Source: CAZPZZ01 sp964591245
GTDB lineage: Bacteria > Acidobacteriota > Vicinamibacteria > Vicinamibacterales > UBA8438
Assembly: GCA_964591245.1 (NCBI GenBank)
Contig: CAZPZZ010000202.1
Coordinates: forward strand, 1 to 5,922
DNA length: 5,922 bases
Reading direction: 5' to 3'
The translations under genes were made by a program, and so were the position numbers. Under the pieces are notes generated by a model, which saw nothing but the letters and a program-made list of their open reading frames with translations, had not been told where the DNA came from and ran no database searches. Of this stretch, positions 1 through 5,922 are shown piece after piece. Every line of letters begins with the position of its first letter. Within the stretch, counting starts at the first letter, position 1.

Positions 1-3000
1 AAGTCCTCTTTATGAATTTCTCCCTACCGGCACATAATTTTCGTAGTTACGTGGTAGGACTTTTCCCAACCTTTGCAGATATTGATAATGACGGTAATTT
101 GGATGCGTTTGTTGGTGTTGATGGCCGTAGTGTTAACTCATTAACGGAAGAGTCTGTGAACCAGGAAACGAACTATGAAATTGGGATATCTTTCTTCCGG
201 GGAGGTGCTTTTGAGTTACCGCTAGACGAAGATGGGCTGACCCCAGTTTTTGGTGCTGATGACTTGGCTGGGGCATTAAATTACCTTCATTTTGGTTTGG
301 GGTACAGTTCTGGTCAATTGCTTACCGGTGGGGAGGTTAAGGCAGTCTTGGATGATGCACTTGCTAACGACTTGGCTGCGGGTGAGGTCTCCTCTGTCTT
401 GGGACTTGAGGATGTCTCAGATTTACAGGAAGCGTTGGATCTCTTGACTCAACCTTTTACTATTCCTTTACAGGTACAGCTTGATTCTGAAGGACATTCT
501 GTGGAATTGGAGGCGTTTAATCTGCCGGAATTTGTTTTGTCCTTGAATCGTTCTGCACAAATATCTACCACTGATGAAGAATTTGCTGTTATAGAGAATC
601 GTGAAACTTCCTCTCCCTCTGTGGATCTTGCCCGTGCTTTGGGGGTTACCTTCACCGATTTGATGAAAGCTTCCGCTTACCTAACCAGTCCGTTTGCGAT
701 ACCGAGCGTGGAAGGTTCTGCGTTATTTGGTCCTGAAGATCTGGCTCTGATGCTGAATGTGGATGTGGTAGATGTTGACCTGAGTACAGAATCAGTGATT
801 GCTGCCATGGAAGACCAGGTGGCTAATACTTCAGCCAAAGCCTTTGCTTCGACTCTGGGAGTGGACTTGGTCGAATTGCTTGGAGCAGTGGATTATCTTG
901 CCAATCCGTTTGAGATACCGAGTGTTGAAGGTTCTGCGTTATTCAGTCCTGAAGATCTGGCATTGATGTTAAAGACCTGGAATATGGAATTGTCTGCTGA
1001 AGTTGTCGCGTCAAATCTCGGCTCGGAACTTAACAGTTCACCAACTCTTTTTGCTTCGAATTTGTCAGTGGATTTAGAGATCCTTGAAGTCGTTGTCGAT
1101 TACTTGAGCAGTCCTGTTAAGTTTGATTTAGGTTCTGAAGGTCCGGGAGGTGTTTTGGCTAAGTTAGATGTTGCACCTCTGTCGGAATTGGTGGTGGGAA
1201 CAAAAGTTAAACCAGATCCTGTCCAATTGATGCGGGCTTCCATCGGCTCAGTTGATGCGGCTGATGTTATTAAGGCCTTAGGGGATTATGCTGGTGATGG
1301 TTCGGGTGACCTGACTGTAGAGGTTCTTGCTGCTGCTATCAGTGCGGAAACGACAGGGACCATCGTCTTGCCGGAAGGAGTTGATGCTGCTTCTGTTATA
1401 GGAGCTTTCGGAAGTGCACCATTGAGTTATCTTAACTTGGTTGCGCCGACTGTGGATGCATTGGTGTTGGCTTTGGCCAATGTGGATGTTGAAGGGGAAG
1501 AGAACTTGTTTGATGTGGCTCAAAGCCTTGGTTTGTTGAGTCCTATAGAAGGATATAATCTTCTGCAAGTTGCGGTTGATGTGGTCGAGACAGGGGCTCT
1601 TTCTTTACCGGATGGTGTAACGCCGCAAGCTGTTATGGAGGCTTTAAACAGTCCTCCTCTGAGTTACTTGGATTTGAAGTTGATTTCTCCTAAGGTGTTA
1701 GTACCGGATGCAGAACATAAAATTCTCACCAAAAATCGTTTGACTGCCGAGGTGCCTTCGGCTGAAGGGTTGATAGTAGCTTTAGCTTTGGCAGATGCTG
1801 ATGGTGGAGAGACCATTAATGATGTTGCTGAAAGTCTTGGCTTGGTTGTGAAGGCTGGTGATGTCCTGGCTGCTGCCATTAATGTGGTGGAAACAGGGGC
1901 CTTGGTATTACCACTTAAGGGTGACGGTAGCGAGACGACTCCTTCTGAAATCGTTAGCGCCTTGTCTTCATCTCCTTTGGATTCCTTGGTTTCAGTTCCT
2001 GAAGTAGGTATGGTGAATGAGGAGTCTATCGTCCTGGCCTTAGCCAATGCGGATGCTGATGGTGTCAATGGACCTGCCGAAGATCTTTCCACTGTTTCCG
2101 ATAAGTTGGGGTTGAGAACATCTACAGGAGGAGACGTCTTAGCTGCGGCAATCAGCGTTGCGGATCCTTCGATTCCAGGGCATAAACTTTCATTGCCTCC
2201 GGGGGATATTGAAGGTGAACTTCTGGTGACTTTATCGGATCTCGCTTCGGTCTTGACTTCCGGTCTGATACCTGGTTTGGGTTCAGCGCCGGGTGCAATT
2301 AGCGCGGATGACTTGGTTCTGGCCCAAGCTAACGCAGTAACAGATGATATTGCGGGTATGTTATATGCATTAGATGATCCTGCGGTTAGTTTTGAAGTTT
2401 TTTCAGCAGCTACTGATCTCGCTGAGACTATAGCAAACGATCAGATTGCTCCTACGATTCTTAGCGGTATTGTTACTAATATGGACAATAGCTCGATGGA
2501 ACTGACTTTCAGCGAAAAGGTCTATGGAGCTGCTGGAGCTGCTTTGACAGAAGCTGATTTCGATATTAAATTCTCTGGTAGTGGTGAAGTTACAGGTGTT
2601 ACCAGTGTTGCTGGAGATACGAAGGTAACTTTTGGTCTCAGTGGTTTAGGGGCAGCTGAGGGTGTGGAGACGATTACCATTGGCGCTAAGGATGGTGCTA
2701 TCTCTGATATAGCGGGACTGCAGGTGGCGGATGATGCTACCGTTACCGTTACGGCTCTGGATGTTACTCCACCGGCTAATTATGTCATTGCTGATGCTGT
2801 TTTATCGGGTGATTCCGGATCTGAAACAGCTGGTTTTAGTATTATTGATATTTTGGATAAAGGTATTATTGATAAGGGGGTACCTGGCAGTTACAACGTG
2901 GTGGTGACAGACTATCTTGGTAAGAAAGTTGAAACTCTTGGTGAAGTGAGTTCTTCAGTAGTTGCGGTTAGTGGTATTGATTTATCAGGTCTTGTCGGTT

Positions 3001-5922
3001 CCTTGACTATTGATGTGACGGTGGCAGATGCTGCGGGGAATGTAGGACCTGTAGTTTCAGATTCCAGTTTAACATTGGATATCACACCAGCCTCAGATGA
3101 GGTAGTAAATGCTGTCTTTTCTACTTCAGCTACAGCAAGGGTTGGTTCTTTGGTCGAACTGGATGGGGTTTCGAATGAAGATGCAGTTTGGTTTGCTCCT
3201 GGAGGTACGACCACTTTTACTGAGAGTGAGATGATGACCCGAGCTGCGGGATCTGGTACTTCTCTGGCTGTGCCTTCTCTGGAAGGCGATTATGTCTTGT
3301 ATATTGTGGATGCAGCAGGGAATATTTCTAATCCTTCCATAGCGGCTCTGACAGTTACTGCTTTTGATGGTGGTGTTAGTGCATCCTCTGTGTTGAGTAT
3401 GCTGAACAAGGCGCCCCTCTCAGATTTGACTGTTGGTAGAAGCTATTCAGGGACTTTGGATCAACTGGTACAGGTTTCTTCCGGGGCCTCAGATCTTGAT
3501 GGCGTCATTGCGTCTTTGGTTGCTATGGATGAGGGGACGGATTTAACGGTTGAGGTGTTGTCAGCGGCCATTAATTTGGCGGGGGGAAATGGATATGCCC
3601 TGACTGGTCCGGCTACAGCCCAGAATGTGAGAAGCCAGTTTGGACAACTTCCGCTACTGGCCTTGGGTGTAACTCCTGACTTTACGACCGATGAATTGAT
3701 TGTTGCGTTAGCCAATGGTAATGCAGGGGATGTTAAGTCAGTCTATGACAATTTGGCGGAAAGAGTTGTCAACATGACAGTTAGACAATTGGAGACGGCG
3801 ATTAAATTGGCAGAGGGCCACACAGGTTACGCTCTGGAGTCATCGGATGCCCAGGATGTGATAGACCAGTTTGGAGAAGGCGGAGGTTTAGCCTCCTTAG
3901 AGGTTTCGGACTTCACCTTTACGGCGGGAGATTTAATCATAGCGTTAGCCAATGGTAATTCTGGAGATGTCAAGTCGGTCTATGACAATTTGGCGGAAGG
4001 TACAGCGGGAAGTATGACGTTGGAGCAACTGGAAGCGGCCATCAACCTGGCGGAAGGAGATGATTACGCTCTGGAGTCATCGGATGCCCAGGATGTGATA
4101 GACCAGTTTGGAGAAGGCGGAGGTTTAGCCTCCTTAGAGGTTTCGGACTTCACCTTTACGGCGGGAGATTTAATCATAGCGTTAGCCAATGGTAATTCTG
4201 GAGATGTCAAGTCGGTGTATGACAATTTGGCGGAAGGTACAGCGGGAAGTATGACGTTGGAGCAACTGTCAACGGCTATCAAGCTGGCGGAAGGGCACGT
4301 TGGTTATACTTTGCCCTTGGCTGTGACAGCTCCAAGTGTGGTTGATCAGTTTAGCCAACCTCTGTTAAGTGAACTTGGAGGGTTAACCGGACCTTCCCTG
4401 AACCAGTTGGTGTTAGCCTTAGCGAATGCTTCGAGTGAGGATACGTTGGATGATGTCACTTCAGCGTTGAATAATTTGGGAGTTACTGGACTCACCTCAG
4501 GCATTCTTTCCGGCGCGATTAATATGGCTGGTGGCGGCGGTCATCCATATCCTTTTGCTGGTAATGTAACAGCCTCAGCTGTGATTAGCACACTAGGAGA
4601 ACTTGATGAGATAGTTGAGATGAAAACGTTGATTGCGGCCGTGGCAAATGCTGAGGATACGGATGGCGATGGTCAGGTGAGTGTGGAAGAGATAATTCTT
4701 AAGGATACTTCGGGCGTATCTGTAAATTCAGCTACCTTGCAAGCATCCATAAATATTAATGATTCCAGTCGGGTTCTCCTGTTGTCGGAAGGCGTGACAC
4801 CATCGCAGGTACTGACACAGTTGGAGTGGTTGAATCAGTTGGTTCCCCTCAATTCATTAAGGATAGCGTTGGCCAGTAACGATACCTTGCCAGAAGCCAG
4901 TGTGTCTCTGTCGATTGAACCCGTGTCTTTACTGGAGGCGGCGGTAGTCGCGGCCTCTGGAGGCGGCAGTTACACTGATGACAGTGTTGATTTTGTGGCG
5001 GCGTCAGCTCTGCTGAGCCTGGTTACACCGGACAAAAGTGTGGTTTCGTCCTCCGATCTTCGTCAGATGTTGAATACCTATACGAATGCTGAAGGTGTAA
5101 CGTTTAAGGGTGCGGTAGCAGAACGTTTATCAGTGACTGTTTCTCAATTGAATGATGCGCTGACTGGCGGAGGTAACTTTGATGCTGATGCCCAGGATGT
5201 GGATTTGGATATTGTATCTGGTATGCTGAAGGTAGCTTTATTAGACTTGCAGGATGCGCTTCATACCAATACCAATAGTGAAGGTGTAACCAACTTCAAT
5301 GCTGTTGCCGATGTGCTGGGAGTTAGTTCTGGAGATTTGGCTGATGCGCTGGTCTTAGGCCGGGTGGAAACTGTGAATACACTGCACTTTGTGCAAGGGT
5401 TAAACACGATGTCTCTGCCGAACAAGCCTCGTGTTCCTTATACAGCCAGGTCACTGGCGGAAACCATAGGTGATGTGACACTGATCATTCGTCTGAACAA
5501 GACCACGCAGCGTTTTGAGGCGTATGTGCCGGCGATAGAGAATGGAGATGGTTTTACGCTTCATCGTGGAGAAGGGTATATTATCAATACCACGGTGGCG
5601 AAGAGCCATGCTTTTACAGGCAAGGTTTGGGTAGATGCACCGCCTGCGTCTGACGGTAGTGGTGTGCTGTCGGCACCATCTTCAGTGCTTGATCTGTCTA
5701 CCTGGGCCTTTGTGCTGGCAGGTAAGTTGCCGGTAGAACTGCAGAGGGATGTACCGATGACCTTCAGGTTGACTGATGCCTTGACAGGATTGGTATTGAT
5801 GGAATCCCGGAGTGATGATGTGAGTAATCCTGTAGCCGAGTTATCTGGCAACAACTTCAAGTTCGCCATGGTGGACCAATTGAAAAGATCAGTGATTAAG
5901 CTTGGAGATGAGTTTAAGCTGG
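1..5922 (+). CDS. Giant multi-repeat secreted/surface protein, internal fragment (both ends outside window)
   Basis: A single frame, with codons starting at base 3 and every third base after it, runs through the whole window with no stop and encodes 1,973 complete residues. Bases 1-2 complete an upstream codon and base 5922 starts the next one. The order of parts is an FG-GAP/VCBS calcium-loop repeat, helical repeats, three Ig-like segments, more helical repeats with an EF-hand loop, and a C-terminal beta module pair. I see no Cys codon in frame, only five Trp, and many more Asp/Glu than Lys/Arg. These traits are common in large exported adhesins and surface-layer-like proteins. No catalytic motif, membrane segment or signal peptide is visible; the N-terminus, where a signal would lie, is missing. 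The first in-frame ATG (base 12) sits directly before the FG-GAP motif and is unlikely to be the start. Reading frame and orientation are certain. The surface, adhesive or structural role is inferred from architecture, and the exact function is unknown. Confidence 0.96.
3..230 (+). other. FG-GAP/VCBS-type calcium-binding repeat (partial), N-terminal part of the visible protein
   Basis: Residues 22-38 read PTFADIDNDGNLDAFVG. This matches the core of FG-GAP/VCBS repeats, with calcium-loop acids at D26, D28, D30 and D34 around G31. Residues 57-65 (NYEIGISFF) and the following GGAFEL resemble the strand that normally follows, where family members have an 'xxxFFxNxG'-like stretch. In this family such repeats are blades of beta-propellers or stacked units of secreted proteins and occur in series. 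The upstream, unseen part of the gene therefore probably holds more of them (inference). This is the last recognisable copy; from about residue 80 the sequence changes to helical repeats. Confidence 0.8.
231..383 (+). other. Linker between FG-GAP repeat and helical array
   Basis: Residues 77-127 contain 'ADDLAGALNYL' (residues 86-96) and 'TGGEVKAVLDDALANDLAAGE'-like helical sequence. They are rich in Ala, Leu, Asp and Gly and lack the FG-GAP calcium signature. The stretch looks like the beginning of the helical-repeat region, with a degenerate first unit, but it is too diverged to assign a clear copy. No known domain was recognised. Confidence 0.45.
384..1199 (+). repeat. Helical repeat block 1: four units of about 70-80 aa with 'PFxIP' signature
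   Basis: Four protein-level units can be aligned by eye. Each has a helix ending LG(V/L), a second helix with L-x-x-A, then a 'YLxxPFxIP' turn. The turn proline is at residues 151 (LTQPFTIP), 230 (LTSPFAIP), 302 (LANPFEIP) and 371 (LSSPVKFD), giving spacings of 79, 72 and 69 residues. Units two and three also share 'SVEGSALF' and 'PEDLALML'. The fourth is degenerate after the turn. The block leads into the next array without a boundary, and the L-x-x-A helix is shared with it, so both probably descend from one ancestral unit. Predicted fold from pattern: mostly alpha-helical bundles. No named family was recognised. Confidence 0.8.
690..968 (+). repeat. DNA-level direct repeat pair, 216-bp offset
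   Basis: Bases 690-752 and 906-968 match at 56 of 63 positions by hand alignment, with no gap. They encode the paired residues 230-250 and 302-322 (PFxIPSVEGSALF and the following PEDLALM). Five of the seven differences keep the amino acid. The pair is the best-preserved nucleotide trace of the duplication that made units two and three of this block. It is older than the near-identical tandem pair further downstream. Confidence 0.85.
1200..2438 (+). repeat. Helical repeat block 2: five units of 79-101 aa, 'LALAN-D / DVAxSLGL / AAIxVVETGAL'
   Basis: The L-x-x-A anchor alanine falls at residues 445, 524, 625, 716 and 803, with spacings of 79, 101, 91 and 87. A full unit reads in order: a helix 'LVLALAN' followed by an acidic Gly loop, a helix 'DVAQSLGL' (504-511) or 'DVAESLGL' (607-614), a helix 'LAAAINVVETGAL' (622-634), a short strand-like 'LxLP', then a helix ending in 'SPPLSYLDL' (550-558) or 'SAPLSYLNL' (471-479). 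The 101-residue unit carries an extra basic stretch around residues 563-580 (PKVLVPDAEHKILTKNRL), unusual in this acidic protein. The last unit is cut after 'FSAATDLAET' (800-809), where the Ig-like cassette begins. Function unknown; a spacer or scaffold role is inferred from repetition. Confidence 0.82.
1284..1322 (+). other. Degenerate EF-hand/dockerin-like calcium loop
   Basis: Residues 428-440 read DYAGDGSGDLTVE. Asp at loop positions 1, 5 and 9 and Gly at position 6 fit the DxNxDGxxD type of calcium loop seen in EF-hand and dockerin proteins. Position 3 is Ala instead of Asp or Asn, so affinity may be reduced or lost. The loop lies directly before the helix 'LTVEVLAAAI', where the perfect EF-hand loop further downstream also precedes a unit helix. 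Calcium binding is an inference. Confidence 0.5.
2439..2762 (+). other. Ig-like beta segment 1 (bacterial Ig-like, SbsA/SwmB-like pattern)
   Basis: Residues 813-920 begin 'DQIAPTILSG' and continue with 'MELTFSEKVYG' (832-842), 'FDIKFSG', 'KVTFGLSGL' and 'VETITIGAKDGAISDIAGL', then end 'ATVTVTALD'. The sequence TP/AP at the start, 'LTFSE(K/P)V' in an early strand, and a late 'I.D.AGL' turn are typical of bacterial Ig-like domains found in tandem in surface proteins. The alternating hydrophobic pattern fits a beta sandwich, in sharp contrast to the helical repeats on both sides. Family-level naming is from memory and approximate. Confidence 0.65.
2763..3095 (+). other. Ig-like beta segment 2
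   Basis: Residues 921-1031 start 'VTPPANYVIADAVLSGDSG', a typical Ig-like domain boundary (D-x-T-P-P). They pass through 'GSYNVVVTDYLGKKVETLG' and end with 'LTIDVTVADAAGNVGPVVS' (1001-1019) and 'LTLDITP'. The 'V.DAAGN.' strand-turn is the hallmark of many bacterial Ig-like repeats. A central stretch 'SIIDILDKGIIDKGVPG' (residues 867 onward within 946-963 of the encoded segment, about bases 2838-2892) is less typical and may be an insertion loop. A structural spacer role is inferred. Confidence 0.6.
3096..3359 (+). other. Ig-like beta segment 3 ('VWFAPxGTTTF ... YIVDAAGN')
   Basis: Residues 1032-1119 contain 'ATARVGSLVELDGV' (1043-1056), 'AVWFAPGGTTTF' (1061-1072) and 'LEGDYVLYIVDAAGNISNP' (1094-1112), ending 'AALTVT'. 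The 'EGxYxLYIVDAAGNxS.....LTV' ending is a common last-strand motif of bacterial Ig-like repeats. It shares the 'DAAGN' turn with the preceding segment but is otherwise distinct, so the three segments are probably different subfamilies rather than recent duplicates. W1063 is one of only five Trp residues in the fragment. Confidence 0.6.
3827..4268 (+). repeat. Nearly identical 237-bp tandem duplication within block 3
   Basis: Bases 3827-4031 and 4064-4268 (205 bp each, offset 237 bp, 79 codons) differ at a single position by hand alignment: C at 3980 versus G at 4217, a silent GTC/GTG change. A third, older relative lies one unit upstream, where bases 3705-3761 match 3942-3998 at 52 of 57 positions. 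The in-frame period and absence of substitutions indicate a recent tandem duplication or gene conversion. Such arrays change copy number by recombination, and can also be collapsed or expanded by assembly, so the true number of copies is uncertain. Confidence 0.95.
4656..4691 (+). other. Canonical EF-hand calcium-binding loop
   Basis: Residues 1552-1563 read DTDGDGQVSVEE. They fit the 12-residue EF-hand loop exactly: Asp at 1, 3 and 5, Gly at 6, an aliphatic at 8 and Glu at 12. The loop is preceded by the helix 'LIAAVANAE' and followed by 'IIL', as in a helix-loop-helix. It sits at the place in the unit where other copies have 'ALANADADG' or 'ALANGNSGD'. The acidic Gly loops of those copies may therefore be decayed forms of the same site, or this copy may have gained it. 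Calcium binding is expected from family knowledge. Confidence 0.85.
5055..5360 (+). repeat. Block 4: two 63-aa units 'NTxTNxEGVTxF ... VAxxLxV ... LxxAL'
   Basis: Residues 1685-1723 and 1748-1786 align with a 63-residue offset. Both have 'DLxxxL', then 'NTYTNAEGVTF' or 'HTNTNSEGVTNF', then 'AVAERLSVTVSQLNDAL' or 'AVADVLGVSSGDLADAL'. The helix pair resembles a helix-turn-helix (A-x-x-LGV-x-x-x-x-L), and this is the cleanest example of the core that recurs in all earlier blocks (anchors at 1719 and 1782). A short acidic stretch 'FDADAQDVDLDIVSG' (1726-1740) joins the two. DNA binding is very unlikely in this context; a small helical bundle is the better reading. Confidence 0.75.
5382..5636 (+). 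other. C-terminal module 1 ('GLNTMSLPNKP ... GEGYIIN ... FTGKVW')
   Basis: Residues 1794-1878 have 'FVQGLNTMSLPNKP', then 'YTARSLAETIGDVTLIIRLN', then 'QRFEAYVP', 'GDGFTLHRGEGYIIN' and 'HAFTGKVW'. This order (a strand 'LxxxSLPxxP', an amphipathic helix, paired strands and a final 'GxGYxIN...F.G..W') is one I recall from C-terminal regions of large secreted proteins, notably of Candidatus Poribacteria and some other uncultured phyla. It also resembles the loosely related 'NLISxP...GxGYWI' beta modules of archaeal and bacterial surface proteins. The assignment is from memory. The role is unknown; surface presentation or anchoring is plausible. Confidence 0.55.
5637..5922 (+). other. C-terminal module 2, beta-rich, incomplete at window edge
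   Basis: Residues 1879-1973 contain 'LSTWAFVLAGKLPVELQ' (1898-1914), 'MTFRLTDALTGLVLMES', 'NNFKFAMVDQLKRSVIKLGDEFKL'. The pattern of a 'WAFVxxG' strand, a strand with an 'xxTG' turn, and a final 'F.FAMVD..R..V..GD.F.L' strand suggests a small beta sandwich. In proteins I recall with module 1, this module follows it directly and lies near the C-terminus. If that holds here, the stop codon should lie within a few tens of codons beyond the window (inference). Confidence 0.5.

Larger units (their letters stand above)
3372..4979 (+). repeat. Helical repeat block 3: units of about 65-80 aa, 'LIxALANGN / VYDNLAE / LExAIxLAEG'
   Basis: The L-x-x-A anchor falls at residues 1189, 1266, 1346, 1425, 1505, 1582 (Ser in place of Ala) and 1647, with spacings of 77, 80, 79, 80, 77 and 65. 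A typical unit has 'DAQDVIDQFGE', then 'LIIALANGNSGDVKSVYDNLAEG', then 'MTLEQLEAAINLAEG'. Kinship with block 2 is visible directly: residues 1180-1186 repeat the DLTVEVL of residues 436-442, and 1124-1142 (GVSASSVLSMLNKAPLSDL) match the unit end at 538-556. The last two units are strongly diverged; one carries an EF-hand loop. The units look like three- or four-helix bundles. No named family was recognised. Confidence 0.82.

Noticed and set aside
12..14. In-frame ATG near the window start as a possible gene start
   Set aside because: It falls about 20 residues before an FG-GAP core motif, with no signal peptide after it and no convincing ribosome binding site visible in the few bases before it. 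The frame is also open upstream to the window edge.
449..2092. Minus-strand open frames at 449-655, 1278-1568 and 1664-2092
   Set aside because: They lie fully antisense to the uninterrupted + strand frame, whose translation has recognisable repeats and motifs. Their Ser/Thr/Pro-rich translations show no domain and follow from reading the complement of Ala/Asp/Gly/Val-rich codons.
3705..4268. CRISPR-like direct repeats
   Set aside because: The repeat period of 237 bp is in frame, the repeats are long and adjacent without short unique spacers, and they encode conserved protein units.
2912..4282. Minus-strand open frames at 2912-3214, 3461-3715 and 4064-4282
   Set aside because: Antisense shadows of the Ig-like cassette and of block 3. 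The last one coincides with the second copy of the 237-bp tandem repeat, so its openness is explained by the coding strand.
5268..5360. DNA-binding helix-turn-helix domain (AVADVLGVSSGDLADAL)
   Set aside because: The pattern fits a helix-turn-helix but recurs many times in an acidic, cysteine-free protein with FG-GAP and Ig-like modules. An extracellular helical repeat is far more likely than a regulator.
5561..5869. Minus-strand open frame at 5561-5869
   Set aside because: It is antisense to the conserved-looking C-terminal modules, has low-complexity Ser/Thr/Leu-rich translation, and no recognisable motif.
1..5922. Pseudogene or frameshifted gene
   Set aside because: The frame has no stop over 1,973 codons and repeat phase is kept throughout; no shift between frames is needed to follow the domains.

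Overview
The window lies entirely inside one very large protein-coding gene on the + strand. One frame (first full codon at base 3, last full codon ending at base 5921) is open for 1,973 codons without a stop. Neither the true start nor the stop is present. Residue n of the visible fragment is encoded at bases 3n to 3n+2, and that numbering is used throughout. No RNA gene, mobile element, CRISPR array, promoter or terminator was recognised, and the minus-strand open frames are shadows of this gene.

Layout of the protein: (1) residues 1-76, the end of an FG-GAP/VCBS-type repeat region with an intact DxDxDGxxD calcium loop; (2) residues about 128-399, an array of roughly 70-80 aa alpha-helical-looking repeats carrying a 'PFxIP' signature; (3) residues 400-812, related 79-101 aa units with the signatures 'LALANxD', 'DVAxSLGL', 'LxAAIxVVETGAL' and 'PLSYLxL'; (4) residues about 813-1122, a cassette of three beta-rich, Ig-like segments that appears to split one helical unit; (5) residues about 1124-1660, more helical units, including a nearly perfect 237-bp tandem duplication and one textbook EF-hand loop; (6) residues about 1680-1790, two 63-aa units; (7) residues about 1794-1973, a conserved-looking C-terminal pair of modules that is still unfinished at the window edge.

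The most interesting observation is that one helical motif, centred on L-x-x-A(I/L/V), recurs about 18 times across some 1,640 residues. It is usually spaced 63-101 aa and often preceded by an 'xVAxxLGV'-like helix. This unites regions that look unrelated at first sight. I do not recognise the unit as a named domain family. With calcium loops, Ig-like modules, no cysteine in 1,973 residues and an acid-rich composition, the product is best read as a giant secreted or surface-anchored structural or adhesive protein. No catalytic domain is visible.

Organism: a bacterium with moderate GC (visually a little under 50%). The C-terminal module pair resembles, from memory, C-terminal regions of large secreted proteins in uncultured marine or sponge-associated bacteria such as Candidatus Poribacteria. 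This is a weak taxonomic hint only.
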